DNA of 64,000 bases, from assembly GCA_039984715.1 (NCBI GenBank), contig JBDWUA010000015.1, forward strand, positions 305,614-369,613. Direction: 5' to 3'. Below the pieces are notes generated by a model, which did no database searches, had not been told where the DNA came from, and worked only from the letters and a program-made list of their open reading frames with translations. The DNA comes from JABSSA01 sp039984715 (GTDB taxonomy: Bacteria; Pseudomonadota; Alphaproteobacteria; Rhodobacterales; Rhodobacteraceae). Within the stretch, counting starts at the first letter, position 1; every line of letters begins with the position of its first letter. This document shows positions 17,081-26,257 of the stretch, piece by piece. The position numbers and the translations under genes are program-made.

Positions 17081-19444
17081 ATGGAGATTAAGACCTGTAT
17101 GGGCAAGATAGCTTGGACAATTCATCACATTGCGGGAATTATTTTTGGCGCTGTGCTTTTGCTCGGTGCTATTTCGGTCGCGGTGACGTTGTATATGCGG
17201 GTCCCAATGGCGGATGTTTCCGACGCATGGTCACGGTACAAAGCGGACGTTTCCATTCAGGAAAATACAATCGACGCGATGGTCGAATCCATCGGGTTCG
17301 GCGGGATGATCCACAATTTCAAAAATTACGTCTTGCGCAAGGACGCTCCTCGTCTTGCCAAAATCAAGAACAGCGCGATTTCGGCGCAACGATACATCAA
17401 ACGGCTTGAAGGCTCCAACGTTTCGCAGAATTCTATCGGCGCTCTCAAAGAAATATCTGGTGTCATTGACGCCTATGTCGAAGCACTGGATGTCGTTGAA
17501 GCTGGCGCACTCAAGGGATTGAGCGCGCAAGAGATCGATCAATTGGTGAAGATCGATGATTCACCTGCTCTGACCGGCTTAAGCACTGTACTAAAAGAAC
17601 TGCGCGACCAAAACTCTTTGTCTGGAATGCAGTCCAAAACGCGTTTGGCAAACGACATTCGATTTGCAATCGGCTATGGTGGTATGATCCATCAATTTAA
17701 GAACTACGTTTTACGCCACGATGCCCCGCGGGTTGCTAAAATCGAAACGGCATTTGCAACTGCTGAAGGGTTGATAAGTGAATATCAGTCGTTGGAAATT
17801 TCCGAAAAGGAAGGTCAAGCGCTGTCACAAATCCAGTCCGTGATTGACGAATATCGAACCAACCTCAAGCTCGCGCAAGATCTGGTTGCTCAAGGTCGCA
17901 CTGCCGAAGAAATTGATGCGGCGGTTAATATCAATGACGGGCCCGCATTGGTCGGTTTAAACGACTTACGATCCGAAATCGCGCGTCATGGGGCAGGATT
18001 GTCTGTATCGGTCTACCAAAAGCTCGTCCAACTACAAAAAACACTAACCTGGATTGCGGCGGCAGTTTTTGTATCATCCGTTGCGATTGGGATGCTGGTT
18101 GCCTTGATTCTAAGCAGGAAAATCGTGAAGCCGATCAAAGGAATACCGGCATTAATCTTGGATTTGGCTAACGCCGACGCCCAAGACGAGAACAGTGGAC
18201 AGACCAATAGTCGGAATCATATCCAAGAAGTTAACAACGTTCTGATTGCTGTTGATGACCTGCGCAAAAGAACAGCTGAGATTCGGCGAGCTGAAGAACA
18301 GGAAAAACGACAAGCGGAACAAAAACGCGCAGAAGAACGGGCGGAATTCGAAAAGCAAAAGAACGAAGAACAAGCGCTCTTGGAAGAAGAACAGCGGCGG
18401 ATGAAACAACTTGCCGACGACGAGAAAGCACAAAAGGCCAAACAAGAACACGAAGAAAATCAGATTAGGCTTGCCGAACAAGCGGCCGTCGTTGGAACTA
18501 TCGCAGAGGGCCTAAAGCGTCTTGCGTCAAATGATTTATCTTCAACAATCGCTGAAGAACTCCCCGGCGAATACAACATTCTGCGAAGTGACTTTAACTC
18601 TGCGGTGTCGCAACTGTCCGAGACAATAAACGAGATACAGGTTTCAACAGTGAACGTGCGCGAAGATGTGGCGCAAATTTCAGCTGCGTCCAATTCGCTT
18701 GCCAAGCGAACTGAAACCCAAGCAGCGTCCCTTGAAGAAACCGCCGCGGCTCTTGAAGAACTCACCACGTCCGTCAAATCAGCATCCGAGAATACGCAAG
18801 AGGTCCTGACCGCCTTCAACGAAATGAAGCAAGACACAGAAGAAGGGGCGCAACGGTCTATCGATGCTGTAACGTCTATTGCCCAAATCAGTGAATCCTC
18901 AAAAGCGATCGGAATGATAATCAGCGTCATCGATGATATTGCATTTCAGACCAATCTTCTGGCGCTGAATGCCGGTGTTGAGGCTGCACGAGCAGGAAAA
19001 GCAGGGTCAGGTTTCGCAGTGGTCGCCTCTGAAGTTCGCGCATTGGCCCAACGTTCGTCCGAAGCCGCCAGCGAAATCAGCCGGCTTATCAATCAAAGCT
19101 CTGAACAAGTATCATTCGGTGTCGAGGCTGTAGAGAAAGTTAGTAAGGCGCTAGATTTGATCATTGGCTCCGTGAACTCTGTTACGTCTCAGATCAACGA
19201 GGTTTCGGTTGCAACTGGTGAACAAGCCAACGGAATTGCGGAAATCAGTAATGCTGTGAACGAGCTGGATAAGGTCACGCAACAGAACGCCGCCATGTTT
19301 GAGGAAACGAATGCCGCATCGCAGAACCTTTTGACGCAGTCTGAAAAACTAGCAACGGCCGTCGGCGGTTTCAAAATGGATGCGACACGTGACGACGGCT
19401 GGGGGGAACAAGACGAACAACGCGATGTTCCCATGGCATCATAA
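17081..19444 (+). CDS. Methyl-accepting chemotaxis protein with a tandemly duplicated periplasmic module
   Basis: An inner-membrane signal transducer of 787 residues. TM1 is about residues 17-39 and TM2 about 325-345, with a HAMP-like stretch after it, then a very charged Glu/Gln/Lys/Arg coiled coil (about 395-465). The methyl-accepting signalling domain ends the protein; its hairpin tip is FQTNLLALNAGVEAARAG and GFAVVASEVRALAQRS. The periplasmic part has two copies of a roughly 125-residue unit: GFGGMIHNFKNYVLRKDAPR (73-92) and GYGGMIHQFKNYVLRHDAPR (198-217). Each is followed by an EIDxxVxIxDxPALxGL segment (151-167 and its repeat). I do not know the ligand. No chemotaxis genes are adjacent. 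A second ATG lies at 17099. Confidence 0.88.
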   Translation: MEIKTCMGKIAWTIHHIAGIIFGAVLLLGAISVAVTLYMRVPMADVSDAWSRYKADVSIQENTIDAMVESIGFGGMIHNFKNYVLRKDAPRLAKIKNSAISAQRYIKRLEGSNVSQNSIGALKEISGVIDAYVEALDVVEAGALKGLSAQEIDQLVKIDDSPALTGLSTVLKELRDQNSLSGMQSKTRLANDIRFAIGYGGMIHQFKNYVLRHDAPRVAKIETAFATAEGLISEYQSLEISEKEGQALSQIQSVIDEYRTNLKLAQDLVAQGRTAEEIDAAVNINDGPALVGLNDLRSEIARHGAGLSVSVYQKLVQLQKTLTWIAAAVFVSSVAIGMLVALILSRKIVKPIKGIPALILDLANADAQDENSGQTNSRNHIQEVNNVLIAVDDLRKRTAEIRRAEEQEKRQAEQKRAEERAEFEKQKNEEQALLEEEQRRMKQLADDEKAQKAKQEHEENQIRLAEQAAVVGTIAEGLKRLASNDLSSTIAEELPGEYNILRSDFNSAVSQLSETINEIQVSTVNVREDVAQISAASNSLAKRTETQAASLEETAAALEELTTSVKSASENTQEVLTAFNEMKQDTEEGAQRSIDAVTSIAQISESSKAIGMIISVIDDIAFQTNLLALNAGVEAARAGKAGSGFAVVASEVRALAQRSSEAASEISRLINQSSEQVSFGVEAVEKVSKALDLIIGSVNSVTSQINEVSVATGEQANGIAEISNAVNELDKVTQQNAAMFEETNAASQNLLTQSEKLATAVGGFKMDATRDDGWGEQDEQRDVPMAS

Positions 19445-19446
19445 AC

Positions 19447-19511
19447 AAGGCAGTCTTTCCCCCGTGTATCAAACGGGGCGAATGACCGAAATCGAAAGTC
19501 ACTGCCTTTAA
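19447..19511 (+). terminator. Compound hairpin after the chemoreceptor gene
   Basis: An outer stem AAGGCAGT (19447-19454) pairs with ACTGCCTT (19501-19508), continued by CTTTC with GAAAG. An inner stem CCCCGT (19460-19465) pairs with ACGGGG (19473-19478). TTTAATT follows the outer arm. It starts 3 bases after the stop codon, so a transcription terminator is the simplest reading. Confidence 0.55.
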
Positions 19512-19896
19512 TTGGTAACACAACAACGGCAGGCAAAATTGCCAGCCCCACGACCGCAAAAAAGAACAAGCCGGATCTAGTCGTCGAATTTGGAAACCTG
19601 AACCGCAATACGCGTTACGACGACAGGGAATTCCACAGTTCAACAAGCTTCCCAAAATCATAACGAACGGTTTTCTTGGACCAATTCGGGTAAGAACATT
19701 CCTCAATTCCCCAAGATCGCGCCCCGTTAACGGGATTTTCCCTGATCGCTGCTATGCGAGACATGTGCAACAGGCATGGCAGCAAATCATAGGAATTACT
19801 TGCGCCGCATTGCGGCACGTGTCGTTGCCCTGTAAAGGCGCCTCAACTCAAGCTGTCCCGCAGCACCACAATACAACATCTTCAGGAGCTTTTCGC
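19512..19896. other. Intergenic region upstream of the SulP gene
   Basis: 385 bases. An open frame from 19765 runs into the SulP gene, but the ribosome binding site lies at 19878-19883, so this is leader. No other feature seen. Confidence 0.4.
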
Positions 19897-21522
19897 ATGG
19901 TGAAAGCATCCATGGCCCTCGTTTCCGAGGCCTTTAAGCGCAATGAATCGCGTCAAAATGTAAAGATGACGCCCGGACGATTTAAAATCGAAATCCTGGC
20001 TGGCCTGACTGTGGCATTGGCGCTGGTGCCCGAAGCTGTTGCGTTTGCTTTTGTTGCTGGTGTGCATCCGCTGGTAGGTTTGTATGCCGCATTCATTGTT
20101 GGCCTGATCACCGCCGTGTTTGGCGGGCGTCCAGGGATGATTTCCGGGGCAACCGGCGCATTGGCCGTTGTGATGGTATCTCTTGTTGCCCAACACGGTG
20201 TTGAATATCTATTTGCCACTGTGGTTCTGATGGGCATCATTCAGATTGCAGCAGGTGTATTCCATCTCGGGAAATTCATCCGCCTTGTCCCACACCCCGT
20301 AATGCTGGGCTTTGTGAACGGGCTGGCGATTGTCATTTTCCTTGCGCAAATGACCCAGTTTCAGGTCCCCGGAACAGCCGAAGTCTCAGGACATGGCGTA
20401 TCAGGTGGCCAATGGCTAAGCGGTGTGAAGCTCTATACAATGTTGGCGCTGGTTGGCTTAACGATGGCGATCATCTGGGTTCTGCCCAAAGTGACCAAGG
20501 CGGTTCCCGCCCCTCTCGCTGGGATTTTCATCGTCGCCGCGATTGTCATTGGGTTTGGACTGGATGTGCCACGCGTCGGTGACATGGCCAGCATCGAAGG
20601 CGGCCTGCCCTTGTTGCACATTCCTATGGTGCCACTGAATTTTGAGACCTTTGAAATCATCCTGCCTTACGCCTTGATCCTTGCCGCCATCGGCCTGATC
20701 GAAAGCCTTTTGACCCTGAACCTTGTCGGTGAAATCACGGGCGAAAAAGGCGGGGCAAGCCGCGAATGTGTGGCCCAGGGTGTGGCTAACACGGTGACCG
20801 GCTTCTTCGGTGGTATGGGTGGTTGCGCGATGATCGGGCAATCAATGATCAACGTAAAATCGGGCGGGCGGACACGGCTCTCTGGGGCTTCGGCCGCGTT
20901 GTTCCTATTGCTATTTATTCTGGTGGGGTCTGGGTTGATCGAATTGATCCCGCTGGCCGCACTTGTTGGCGTTATGTTCATGGTCGTTATCGGCACGTTC
21001 GCGTGGCAGTCGTTGACCATTTTGCGCAAAATCCCGTTGACCGATGCAGCGGTCATGATCCTTGTGACGGTTGTGACAGTTCTGACCGATCTGGCCACGG
21101 CCGTTGTGGTCGGCGTCATTGTATCGGCCTTGGCCTATGCGTGGAACAACGCAACGCGCATCCACGCCAAATCTTATGTGACCCCCGAAAACTCCAAGGT
21201 TTACCAACTCGAAGGCCCCTTGTTCTTTGGTTCCATCGAAGGGTTCATGGACTTGTTTCAAGTAAAAGAAGACCCCGACACAGTCATCGTGGATTTCGCG
21301 GACAGCCGCGTTGTGGACCAATCAGCATTGCAAGCCATCGAAGCGATTGCCGCGCAATACGAGGCACAAGGCAAATCCTTGCAACTGCGCCATCTTGCAC
21401 CCGATTGCCACGGGCTTTTGACCCAAGCGGGTCAGCTGGTCACAACATCAAGTGATGATCCCGATTACGGACTCGCGGTGGATTACGGCATCAAAACTGG
21501 CGTTCTTGGCGGCGGTCATTAA
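19897..21522 (+). CDS. SulP-family inorganic anion transporter with STAS domain
   Basis: An inner-membrane protein of 541 residues with about 10-12 hydrophobic helices. The SulP start reads ILAGLTVALALVPEAVAFAF, and GATGALAVVMVSLV and RLVPHPVMLGFVNGLAIVIF are family landmarks. The last 110 residues are a cytoplasmic STAS domain (VIVDFADSRVVDQSALQAIE). Transports sulfate, bicarbonate or another anion; the sequence does not decide. Start: ATG 19897 with CAGGAG eight bases upstream. Apparently monocistronic. Confidence 0.9.
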   Translation: MVKASMALVSEAFKRNESRQNVKMTPGRFKIEILAGLTVALALVPEAVAFAFVAGVHPLVGLYAAFIVGLITAVFGGRPGMISGATGALAVVMVSLVAQHGVEYLFATVVLMGIIQIAAGVFHLGKFIRLVPHPVMLGFVNGLAIVIFLAQMTQFQVPGTAEVSGHGVSGGQWLSGVKLYTMLALVGLTMAIIWVLPKVTKAVPAPLAGIFIVAAIVIGFGLDVPRVGDMASIEGGLPLLHIPMVPLNFETFEIILPYALILAAIGLIESLLTLNLVGEITGEKGGASRECVAQGVANTVTGFFGGMGGCAMIGQSMINVKSGGRTRLSGASAALFLLLFILVGSGLIELIPLAALVGVMFMVVIGTFAWQSLTILRKIPLTDAAVMILVTVVTVLTDLATAVVVGVIVSALAYAWNNATRIHAKSYVTPENSKVYQLEGPLFFGSIEGFMDLFQVKEDPDTVIVDFADSRVVDQSALQAIEAIAAQYEAQGKSLQLRHLAPDCHGLLTQAGQLVTTSSDDPDYGLAVDYGIKTGVLGGGH

Positions 21523-21691
21523 TCGCTCTGATTTAAGCGTCTTCCGACACAAGTCGGGTGGCGTATTTTCGCCAAAAATAACGCTTTGAATTCGACCCAT
21601 CCGGGTATTTTTCGCCCCTTTGCCATAATGTTGCCACAACCTCCCGAGACCAATGAACACGTCGTTGCCGCGGATGTGAAAGGGTTTTCTG

Positions 21692-22306
21692 GTGTCACCT
21701 GAACTGATCGATACCGTTCGATATGGTCATTTGTTAAGCTTCGGGCTTGGCATTGGGGCCGCTTGTATGGCGGACATGCATGTTGCGCGATTTCTTAGGC
21801 GACCTATTTCAAGGCATCTGCTGACAAATTTGCATCTGTGCCACACGATGATTTGGGTCGGATTAACAGGTATGTGGATCACCGGAGCGATGCTGATCTA
21901 CGTGCGCACCGGGTTTGTATTGGACAATGTCACGCCCAAGCTTTGGTCCAAGCTTGGCATCGTCAGCATCCTGACGGTGAACGCCTTTCTGATCGGTCGG
22001 ATTGCACTGCCGCAACTTAGGCAATGGATCGGACGGTCCCCCATCGAAGTACCATGGCGTGTAAAATTGGTCGGCGGGATGCTGTCATCCTTTTCGATGG
22101 CCAGTTGGCTCTTGGCCTTAGCATTGGGAAGCAGCAAGGTACTGGCCAGTGGCGGCTGGCAGACCTTTGCGATTTTGGTCCCTTTGACCTATACGATTTT
22201 TGGCCTGAGCGCTCTGTGTGTGGTGGCTGTGCTGCACCGATTTGGAAAACCACAATTCGACGCGTCCGCTTCGGAAACAAAGTGGATTGGCGAACTTGTG
22301 TCTTGA
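21692..22306 (+). CDS. Integral membrane protein of unknown function
   Basis: A protein of 204 residues with about six hydrophobic helices (for example HLLSFGLGIGAACMADMHVA, MIWVGLTGMWITGAMLIYV, LGIVSILTVNAFLIGRIAL, ILVPLTYTIFGLSALCVVAV). His residues in helices 1, 2 and 3 could be haem ligands but there is no diagnostic spacing. GTG start at 21692 with AAAGGG upstream. I do not recognise the family with confidence. Confidence 0.6.
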   Translation: MSPELIDTVRYGHLLSFGLGIGAACMADMHVARFLRRPISRHLLTNLHLCHTMIWVGLTGMWITGAMLIYVRTGFVLDNVTPKLWSKLGIVSILTVNAFLIGRIALPQLRQWIGRSPIEVPWRVKLVGGMLSSFSMASWLLALALGSSKVLASGGWQTFAILVPLTYTIFGLSALCVVAVLHRFGKPQFDASASETKWIGELVS

Positions 22307-22401
22307 AGTGAGACTATTCAATCCAATCTGAGGCATTTCGCATCTTGCCTCTATGATCAAGCTTTCGCATAAGGAATGAATTGACTGCGGAGAATAGAAA
22401 A

Positions 22402-22713
22402 ATGCGCGCTCGTATCTACCAACCTGCAAGAACGGCCATGCAATCAGGCACGGCCAAGACAAAAAATTGGGTGCTTGAATTTGCGCCTGCCTCCTCGCGG
22501 GAAGTAGATCCCTTAATGGGTTGGACGTCGTCCAGCGACACCCAATCTCAAGTGCATTTAAACTTTGACAGCAAAGAAGACGCGTTAGACTACGCCCGCG
22601 AACATAACATCGACGCCCATGTTCAAGAGCCGAACAAACGCAAACCCAACATCCGCGCAGGTGGATATGGCGAAAACTTTGCAACCAACCGGCGCGGTGC
22701 TTGGACACATTGA
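22402..22713 (+). CDS. NDUFS4-like complex I accessory subunit (ETC complex I subunit region)
   Basis: A protein of 103 residues. MRARIYQPARTAMQSGTAKT and the end GGYGENFATNRRGAWTH match the alphaproteobacterial homologue of the mitochondrial 18-kDa complex I subunit NDUFS4, an accessory subunit on the matrix/cytoplasmic arm of NADH dehydrogenase. ATG 22402 has GGAG upstream; a TTG-started extension to 22381 is unlikely. The stop codon sits at the very edge of an IS6 remnant, yet the usual C terminus (..WTH) is complete, so the gene seems intact. Confidence 0.88.
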   Translation: MRARIYQPARTAMQSGTAKTKNWVLEFAPASSREVDPLMGWTSSSDTQSQVHLNFDSKEDALDYAREHNIDAHVQEPNKRKPNIRAGGYGENFATNRRGAWTH

Positions 22714-22714
22714 T

Positions 22715-22969
22715 CTTTCAGTGCGCTTCGCCAGTTCCGGCCCAAACTTCTGGACCCAACGAAAGACCGTTGATCGATCGACGTCGACGCCACGTCCGCC
22801 CAAAAGATCTGCTACATCTTGATAAGAAAGGGGATAGCGAAGATACATCCGCACAGCAGACAAAATGATCAATGCTGGAAATCGGTGTCGTTTGAAGGGC
22901 TGCTTTCTACGCATTTCTGCCCCCTACCCTGATTCAAATAAACCCTTAACAAGTTAATGCAACAGTCCC
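22715..22969 (-). mobile_element. Truncated IS6-family element with transposase N-terminal fragment
   Basis: The outer end has the inverted-repeat sequence GGGACTGTTGCATTAAC (minus strand, ending at 22969). A transposase start (ATG at 22914, MRRKQPFKRHRFPALII) runs on for 66 residues to KRTE, then homology to the intact copy at 23901-24718 stops at about 22715. Differences from the intact copy are few (for example V for L, G for E), so the truncation is fairly recent. The frame reads on antisense through the NDUFS4-like gene, but that part is not transposase. Confidence 0.85.
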
Positions 22970-23061
22970 GTAAATAGGAACCTGAGCTTAGCAGAAACTG
23001 CGCGCGTCGAAAAGGTTATCCGAGACGGCGAGCCTGCAGTGGGGCAATGCGAAAGTGGTGA

Positions 23062-23769
23062 TCAGCCATTCAGATGGGCGGATTTACCAGCACCGCGTCG
23101 ACGCCATGCGCCAAAGGCGAATACGACTGTGCCCGCGAGGGACAACATGATCGAGGCCGGAACGGGGATGGAGATGGGATGCACTACACTGTACCTGACA
23201 TCGAAAGAATTATCGCCGATGATCGTCCAGTCAGTTGTGTCGACGCTGAAGCTGTGCTGGTCTCGCAGAGTAAAGTCTGAAGCTTCAACGTTTCTCACGT
23301 TTTTCGACACGCCGCGCACCTGAATATCAAAGGTGACGTCGTTACCGTCCTTGTCTTTTCGCTCGACAATTCCGCCATCCACCTCAATGCCATTCTCAAT
23401 CCATCTGAGGTCCAAAAAAACAAGCTGTCCAACGTCGAGCGACTCGCTAATCTCAAAGTTCATGTTCGGGTTTTTTGTCGGCCTGAATGTGACGAACGTC
23501 TCCTCCACGTCGATTTCCAATGCGCTATCCCTTGAAAATCTACGAGTTTGATATTCAGATAGGGCAGAAGAGCACCTCACATTTAGCGTTGATACTTCGC
23601 TACTAGCACCAACAGCGATGCGCTGAAGCATGATTTCGGTGCCGCAGATGCTTGCTGCTACGGGTGGTGCCCAAAGCCCACCCAAAACTAATACCGTGCA
23701 GATCGTAGCGCAACGAATTATACAGAGAATTACATCCTCACCAAACAGGCGCGCAAGTAGGTACTTCAT
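23062..23769 (-). CDS. Exported protein with VPxPA-CTERM-type sorting signal
   Basis: A protein of 235 residues. The N-terminal signal peptide is MKYLLARLF..TVLVLGGLWAPPVAAS. The middle is a beta-rich region of unknown function. The C-terminal tripartite sorting signal is IPVPASIMLSLAG, a hydrophobic helix, then WRRRG. This is the Rhodobacteraceae variant of PEP-CTERM, recognised by an exosortase. ATG 23769 has AAGGAG nine bases upstream. It is the only gene between two IS6-family copies. No exosortase or polysaccharide genes lie nearby. Confidence 0.75.
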   Translation of the reverse strand: MKYLLARLFGEDVILCIIRCATICTVLVLGGLWAPPVAASICGTEIMLQRIAVGASSEVSTLNVRCSSALSEYQTRRFSRDSALEIDVEETFVTFRPTKNPNMNFEISESLDVGQLVFLDLRWIENGIEVDGGIVERKDKDGNDVTFDIQVRGVSKNVRNVEASDFTLRDQHSFSVDTTDWTIIGDNSFDVRYSVVHPISIPVPASIMLSLAGTVVFAFGAWRRRGAGKSAHLNG

Positions 23770-23900
23770 AGAAAATAACTCCTTGAGATTCACGTATTTC
23801 AATACAATCAAAAAGGAAATTAAGTCGCGCCTAGTGTGTTATCCCATTGCGCAAATGTCAAGTTTCAGGGGTCGCATTCCTTAGCATTCGCCAGTTTGAG

Positions 23901-24718
23901 GGGATTGTTGCGTTAAACTCCATTTTTGAAAAAAAATGCTAACATGTTGATTTTACGCAGACAAACCAAATATTTGGGCTAAGAAGACAACCTCTCCTCG
24001 CACACCGGGTTGTCGGGTTTGAATATGTCCGTTCTTGATCGTCCTAATAGTTTCCATTCCTTGCAGCGTCGCCTTTGCGCACCTCAATGATCGGAAGCTT
24101 TGCCGGTATCCTAGCAACCTCTTGAGGGCTGCATGATCGCTTTCAACAAGGTTGTTTCGATACTTTTTGTCAATATGGGTGATGTAATCAAAATGTGGAT
24201 CATACCGATGATTTATTTCCGGTATGACTTTGCGGTAGGTGGGCTCTTTGTCGGTGCAAATCGATACTGGCCTGTGAAGCCGAACGCGCTCTATGGCCTT
24301 TTTCAGAAAGGCTTTGGCTGCTTTTGCGTCGCGCCGTGCGGTTAGCCGAAAATCGATCAACCGGCCGTCTGTATCGATGGCCTGCCAAAGGTAACTCCAT
24401 TTCCCGCCAATCCGGATGTATGTTTCGTCAACGTGCCAATTCAGGCTTGCCCGTCGTAGATGACTTTCAGTGCGCTTCGCCAGTTCTGGCCCAAATTTCT
24501 GGACCCAACGAAAGACCGTTGATCGATCGACGTCGACGCCACGTTCGCCCAAAAGATCTGCTAAATCTTGATAAGAAAGGGGATAGCGAAGATACATCCG
24601 CACAGCAGACAAAATGATCAATGCTGGAAATCGGTGTCGTTTGAATGGCTGCTTTCTACGCATTTTTGCCCCCTACCCTGATTCAAATTAACCCTAAACA
24701 AGTTAATGCAACAGTCCC
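23901..24718 (-). mobile_element. Complete IS6-family insertion sequence
   Basis: 818 bp. The end at 24718 reads (outside to inside, minus strand) GGGACTGTTGCATTAAC. The opposite end at 23901 reads GGGATTGTTGCGTTAAAC, giving imperfect terminal inverted repeats with the GTTGC core seen in IS6/IS26. No 8-bp target duplication is visible (flanks AGTTTGAG and AAGATATG), which fits IS6-type co-integrate chemistry or later recombination. Confidence 0.88.
23953..24663 (-). CDS. IS6-family DDE transposase
   Basis: A protein of 236 residues. An N-terminal helix-turn-helix region (PLSYQDLADLLGERGVDVD) precedes the catalytic triad D79 (WHVDETY), D137 (CTDKEPTY) and E173 (LVESDHAALKR), spaced D(35)E as in the family. 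It appears intact and would form replicative co-integrates. Confidence 0.93.
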   Translation of the reverse strand: MRRKQPFKRHRFPALIILSAVRMYLRYPLSYQDLADLLGERGVDVDRSTVFRWVQKFGPELAKRTESHLRRASLNWHVDETYIRIGGKWSYLWQAIDTDGRLIDFRLTARRDAKAAKAFLKKAIERVRLHRPVSICTDKEPTYRKVIPEINHRYDPHFDYITHIDKKYRNNLVESDHAALKRLLGYRQSFRSLRCAKATLQGMETIRTIKNGHIQTRQPGVRGEVVFLAQIFGLSA

Positions 24719-25105
24719 AAGATATGTGCCTCTACATTTGAATTTGTCGAGAACGTGTCCATGGCCTTCTAGGGTGTCCACGCATCTAGAGGCTCCTTGC
24801 GATCATTCAACACTCCGTAGCATCAACGGCGATACTGGGGACTACCATCGGCATTGAACGGCCCAAAGGAGACATTGAGCGGAGTTCGCGACGCCGCAGT
24901 GCAGCTTCCCTAAGCGGACGTTGGTCGATACGGCAGCGTTTGTGGGCACGGAGGTCTGCAACGCGGACGAAGTTGACCTTTCATTCCCTCTGGTCAGCAC
25001 CCCCTTCCTAAATTCTGATCAGGCAGTAAAAGCACCAAGGCAAAGGGCCAATGCTCGAAATTCTGTTCGCGCTTTCGTAGCCGCATCATAAATGGCTAAG
25101 AACGG
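24719..25105. other. Intergenic region, no gene seen
   Basis: 387 bases between the IS and lldD. Short words such as GCAGTGCAGC and AAGCGGACGTT recall the decayed intergenic sequence at 31080-31330 and 44410-44640, but I find no open frame or hairpin I can support. Confidence 0.4.
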
Positions 25106-26254
25106 TTAGTCATTTTCGACAAGGTTCGCCGGTGATAGGTCTGCAACTGATTTACATCCCATCAGACGCATATCCCGAAGCACTTCAGTATGCAGGTTCG
25201 TCATTGCTCTATCGACACCAGCCTGACCTGCCGCAGCCAAGGGATAAAGATAGTAGCGTCCCAAACCGACAGCCTTTGCTCCGCGTGACAGCGCTTTGAG
25301 GATATGTGTGCCACGCTGGATGCCACCATCAACGATCACATCGATACGATCACCGACAGCCATCACAATCTCTTCGAGTTGGTCAAACGCAGTGCGAGAG
25401 CCATCAAGCTGTCGCCCGCCGTGATTGGACAACACGATACCCGTGCAGCCAATTTCAACTGCTCGTCTTGCGTCTTCGACTGACATGATCCCTTTCAAGC
25501 AGAATTCACCATCCCATTCGCGAACCATTTTTGCGACGTCGTCCCAGTTCATCGAAGGGTCCAGCATTTCGGTGAAATACCCACCGATGGATTTGGCACC
25601 GCCTGACATGTCGACGTGCCCATCTAGCTGTGGCAACTTAAATTTTTCGTGGGTGACATAGTTGATGCCCCAGTGCGGTTTGGACATGAATTCATACAAG
25701 CCGCGCACGTTCAGGCGCATCGGGATAGAGAACCCAGTGCGCAGATCGCGCTCTCGATTGCCGCCAGTGATACTATCAACCGTAAGCATCATAACGTTAA
25801 CGCCAGCATCCTTGGCGCGTTGCATCATCGCAGAGTTCAATCCGCGATCTTTGTGGAAATAGAATTGGTAAACCTGCGGGTTACTATGTTTTCGCCTCAA
25901 GTCTTCCAAGGATGCTGTGCCCAGTGATGACACACCAAACATCGTCCCGAATTTTTCAGCCACGGCTGCAACTGCATGTTCCCCTTGGTGGTGGAACAAC
26001 CGTTGCAAAGCCGTCGGTGAACAATAAAACGGAACGTCCAGTTTTTGCCCCATCACGGTAACGGATAGATCGATGTCTTTAACGCCACGCAATACGTTAG
26101 GAACCAGATCCACCCGATCATAGGCAGATGTATTCTTGCGCATCGTCACTTCATCGTCTGCGCCCCCATCGATGTAATTGAAGATAGGCCCCGGAAGCCG
26201 CTTTTTAGCGAGCTTCCGGTAGTCGTGAAAGTTATGGCAATTTTTCAAACGCAT
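25106..26254 (-). CDS. lldD: FMN-dependent 2-hydroxyacid dehydrogenase, L-lactate dehydrogenase type
   Basis: A protein of 382 residues, a complete alpha-hydroxyacid oxidase TIM barrel. Seen are PIFNYIDGGADDEVTMR, CSPTALQRLFHHQGE (FMN pocket), QFYFHKDRG, LTVDS, CLKGIMSVEDARRA, and the catalytic His/Arg in SNHGGRQLD followed by IVDGGIQRGTHILKAL. It oxidises L-lactate or a related 2-hydroxyacid, feeding electrons to the respiratory chain. Last gene of a TRAP operon, 3 bases after dctM, so the transported substrate is probably that hydroxyacid. Confidence 0.88.
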   Translation of the reverse strand: MRLKNCHNFHDYRKLAKKRLPGPIFNYIDGGADDEVTMRKNTSAYDRVDLVPNVLRGVKDIDLSVTVMGQKLDVPFYCSPTALQRLFHHQGEHAVAAVAEKFGTMFGVSSLGTASLEDLRRKHSNPQVYQFYFHKDRGLNSAMMQRAKDAGVNVMMLTVDSITGGNRERDLRTGFSIPMRLNVRGLYEFMSKPHWGINYVTHEKFKLPQLDGHVDMSGGAKSIGGYFTEMLDPSMNWDDVAKMVREWDGEFCLKGIMSVEDARRAVEIGCTGIVLSNHGGRQLDGSRTAFDQLEEIVMAVGDRIDVIVDGGIQRGTHILKALSRGAKAVGLGRYYLYPLAAAGQAGVDRAMTNLHTEVLRDMRLMGCKSVADLSPANLVEND

Positions 26255-26257
26255 TGA

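Noticed and set aside
22585..22714. C-terminal part of the truncated IS6 transposase frame running antisense through the NDUFS4-like gene
   Set aside because: Homology to the intact transposase stops at about 22715; the rest is chance read-through.
23893..24726. Target-site duplication around the intact IS6 copy
   Set aside because: The 8-base flanks differ (AGTTTGAG and AAGATATG), so I do not claim one.
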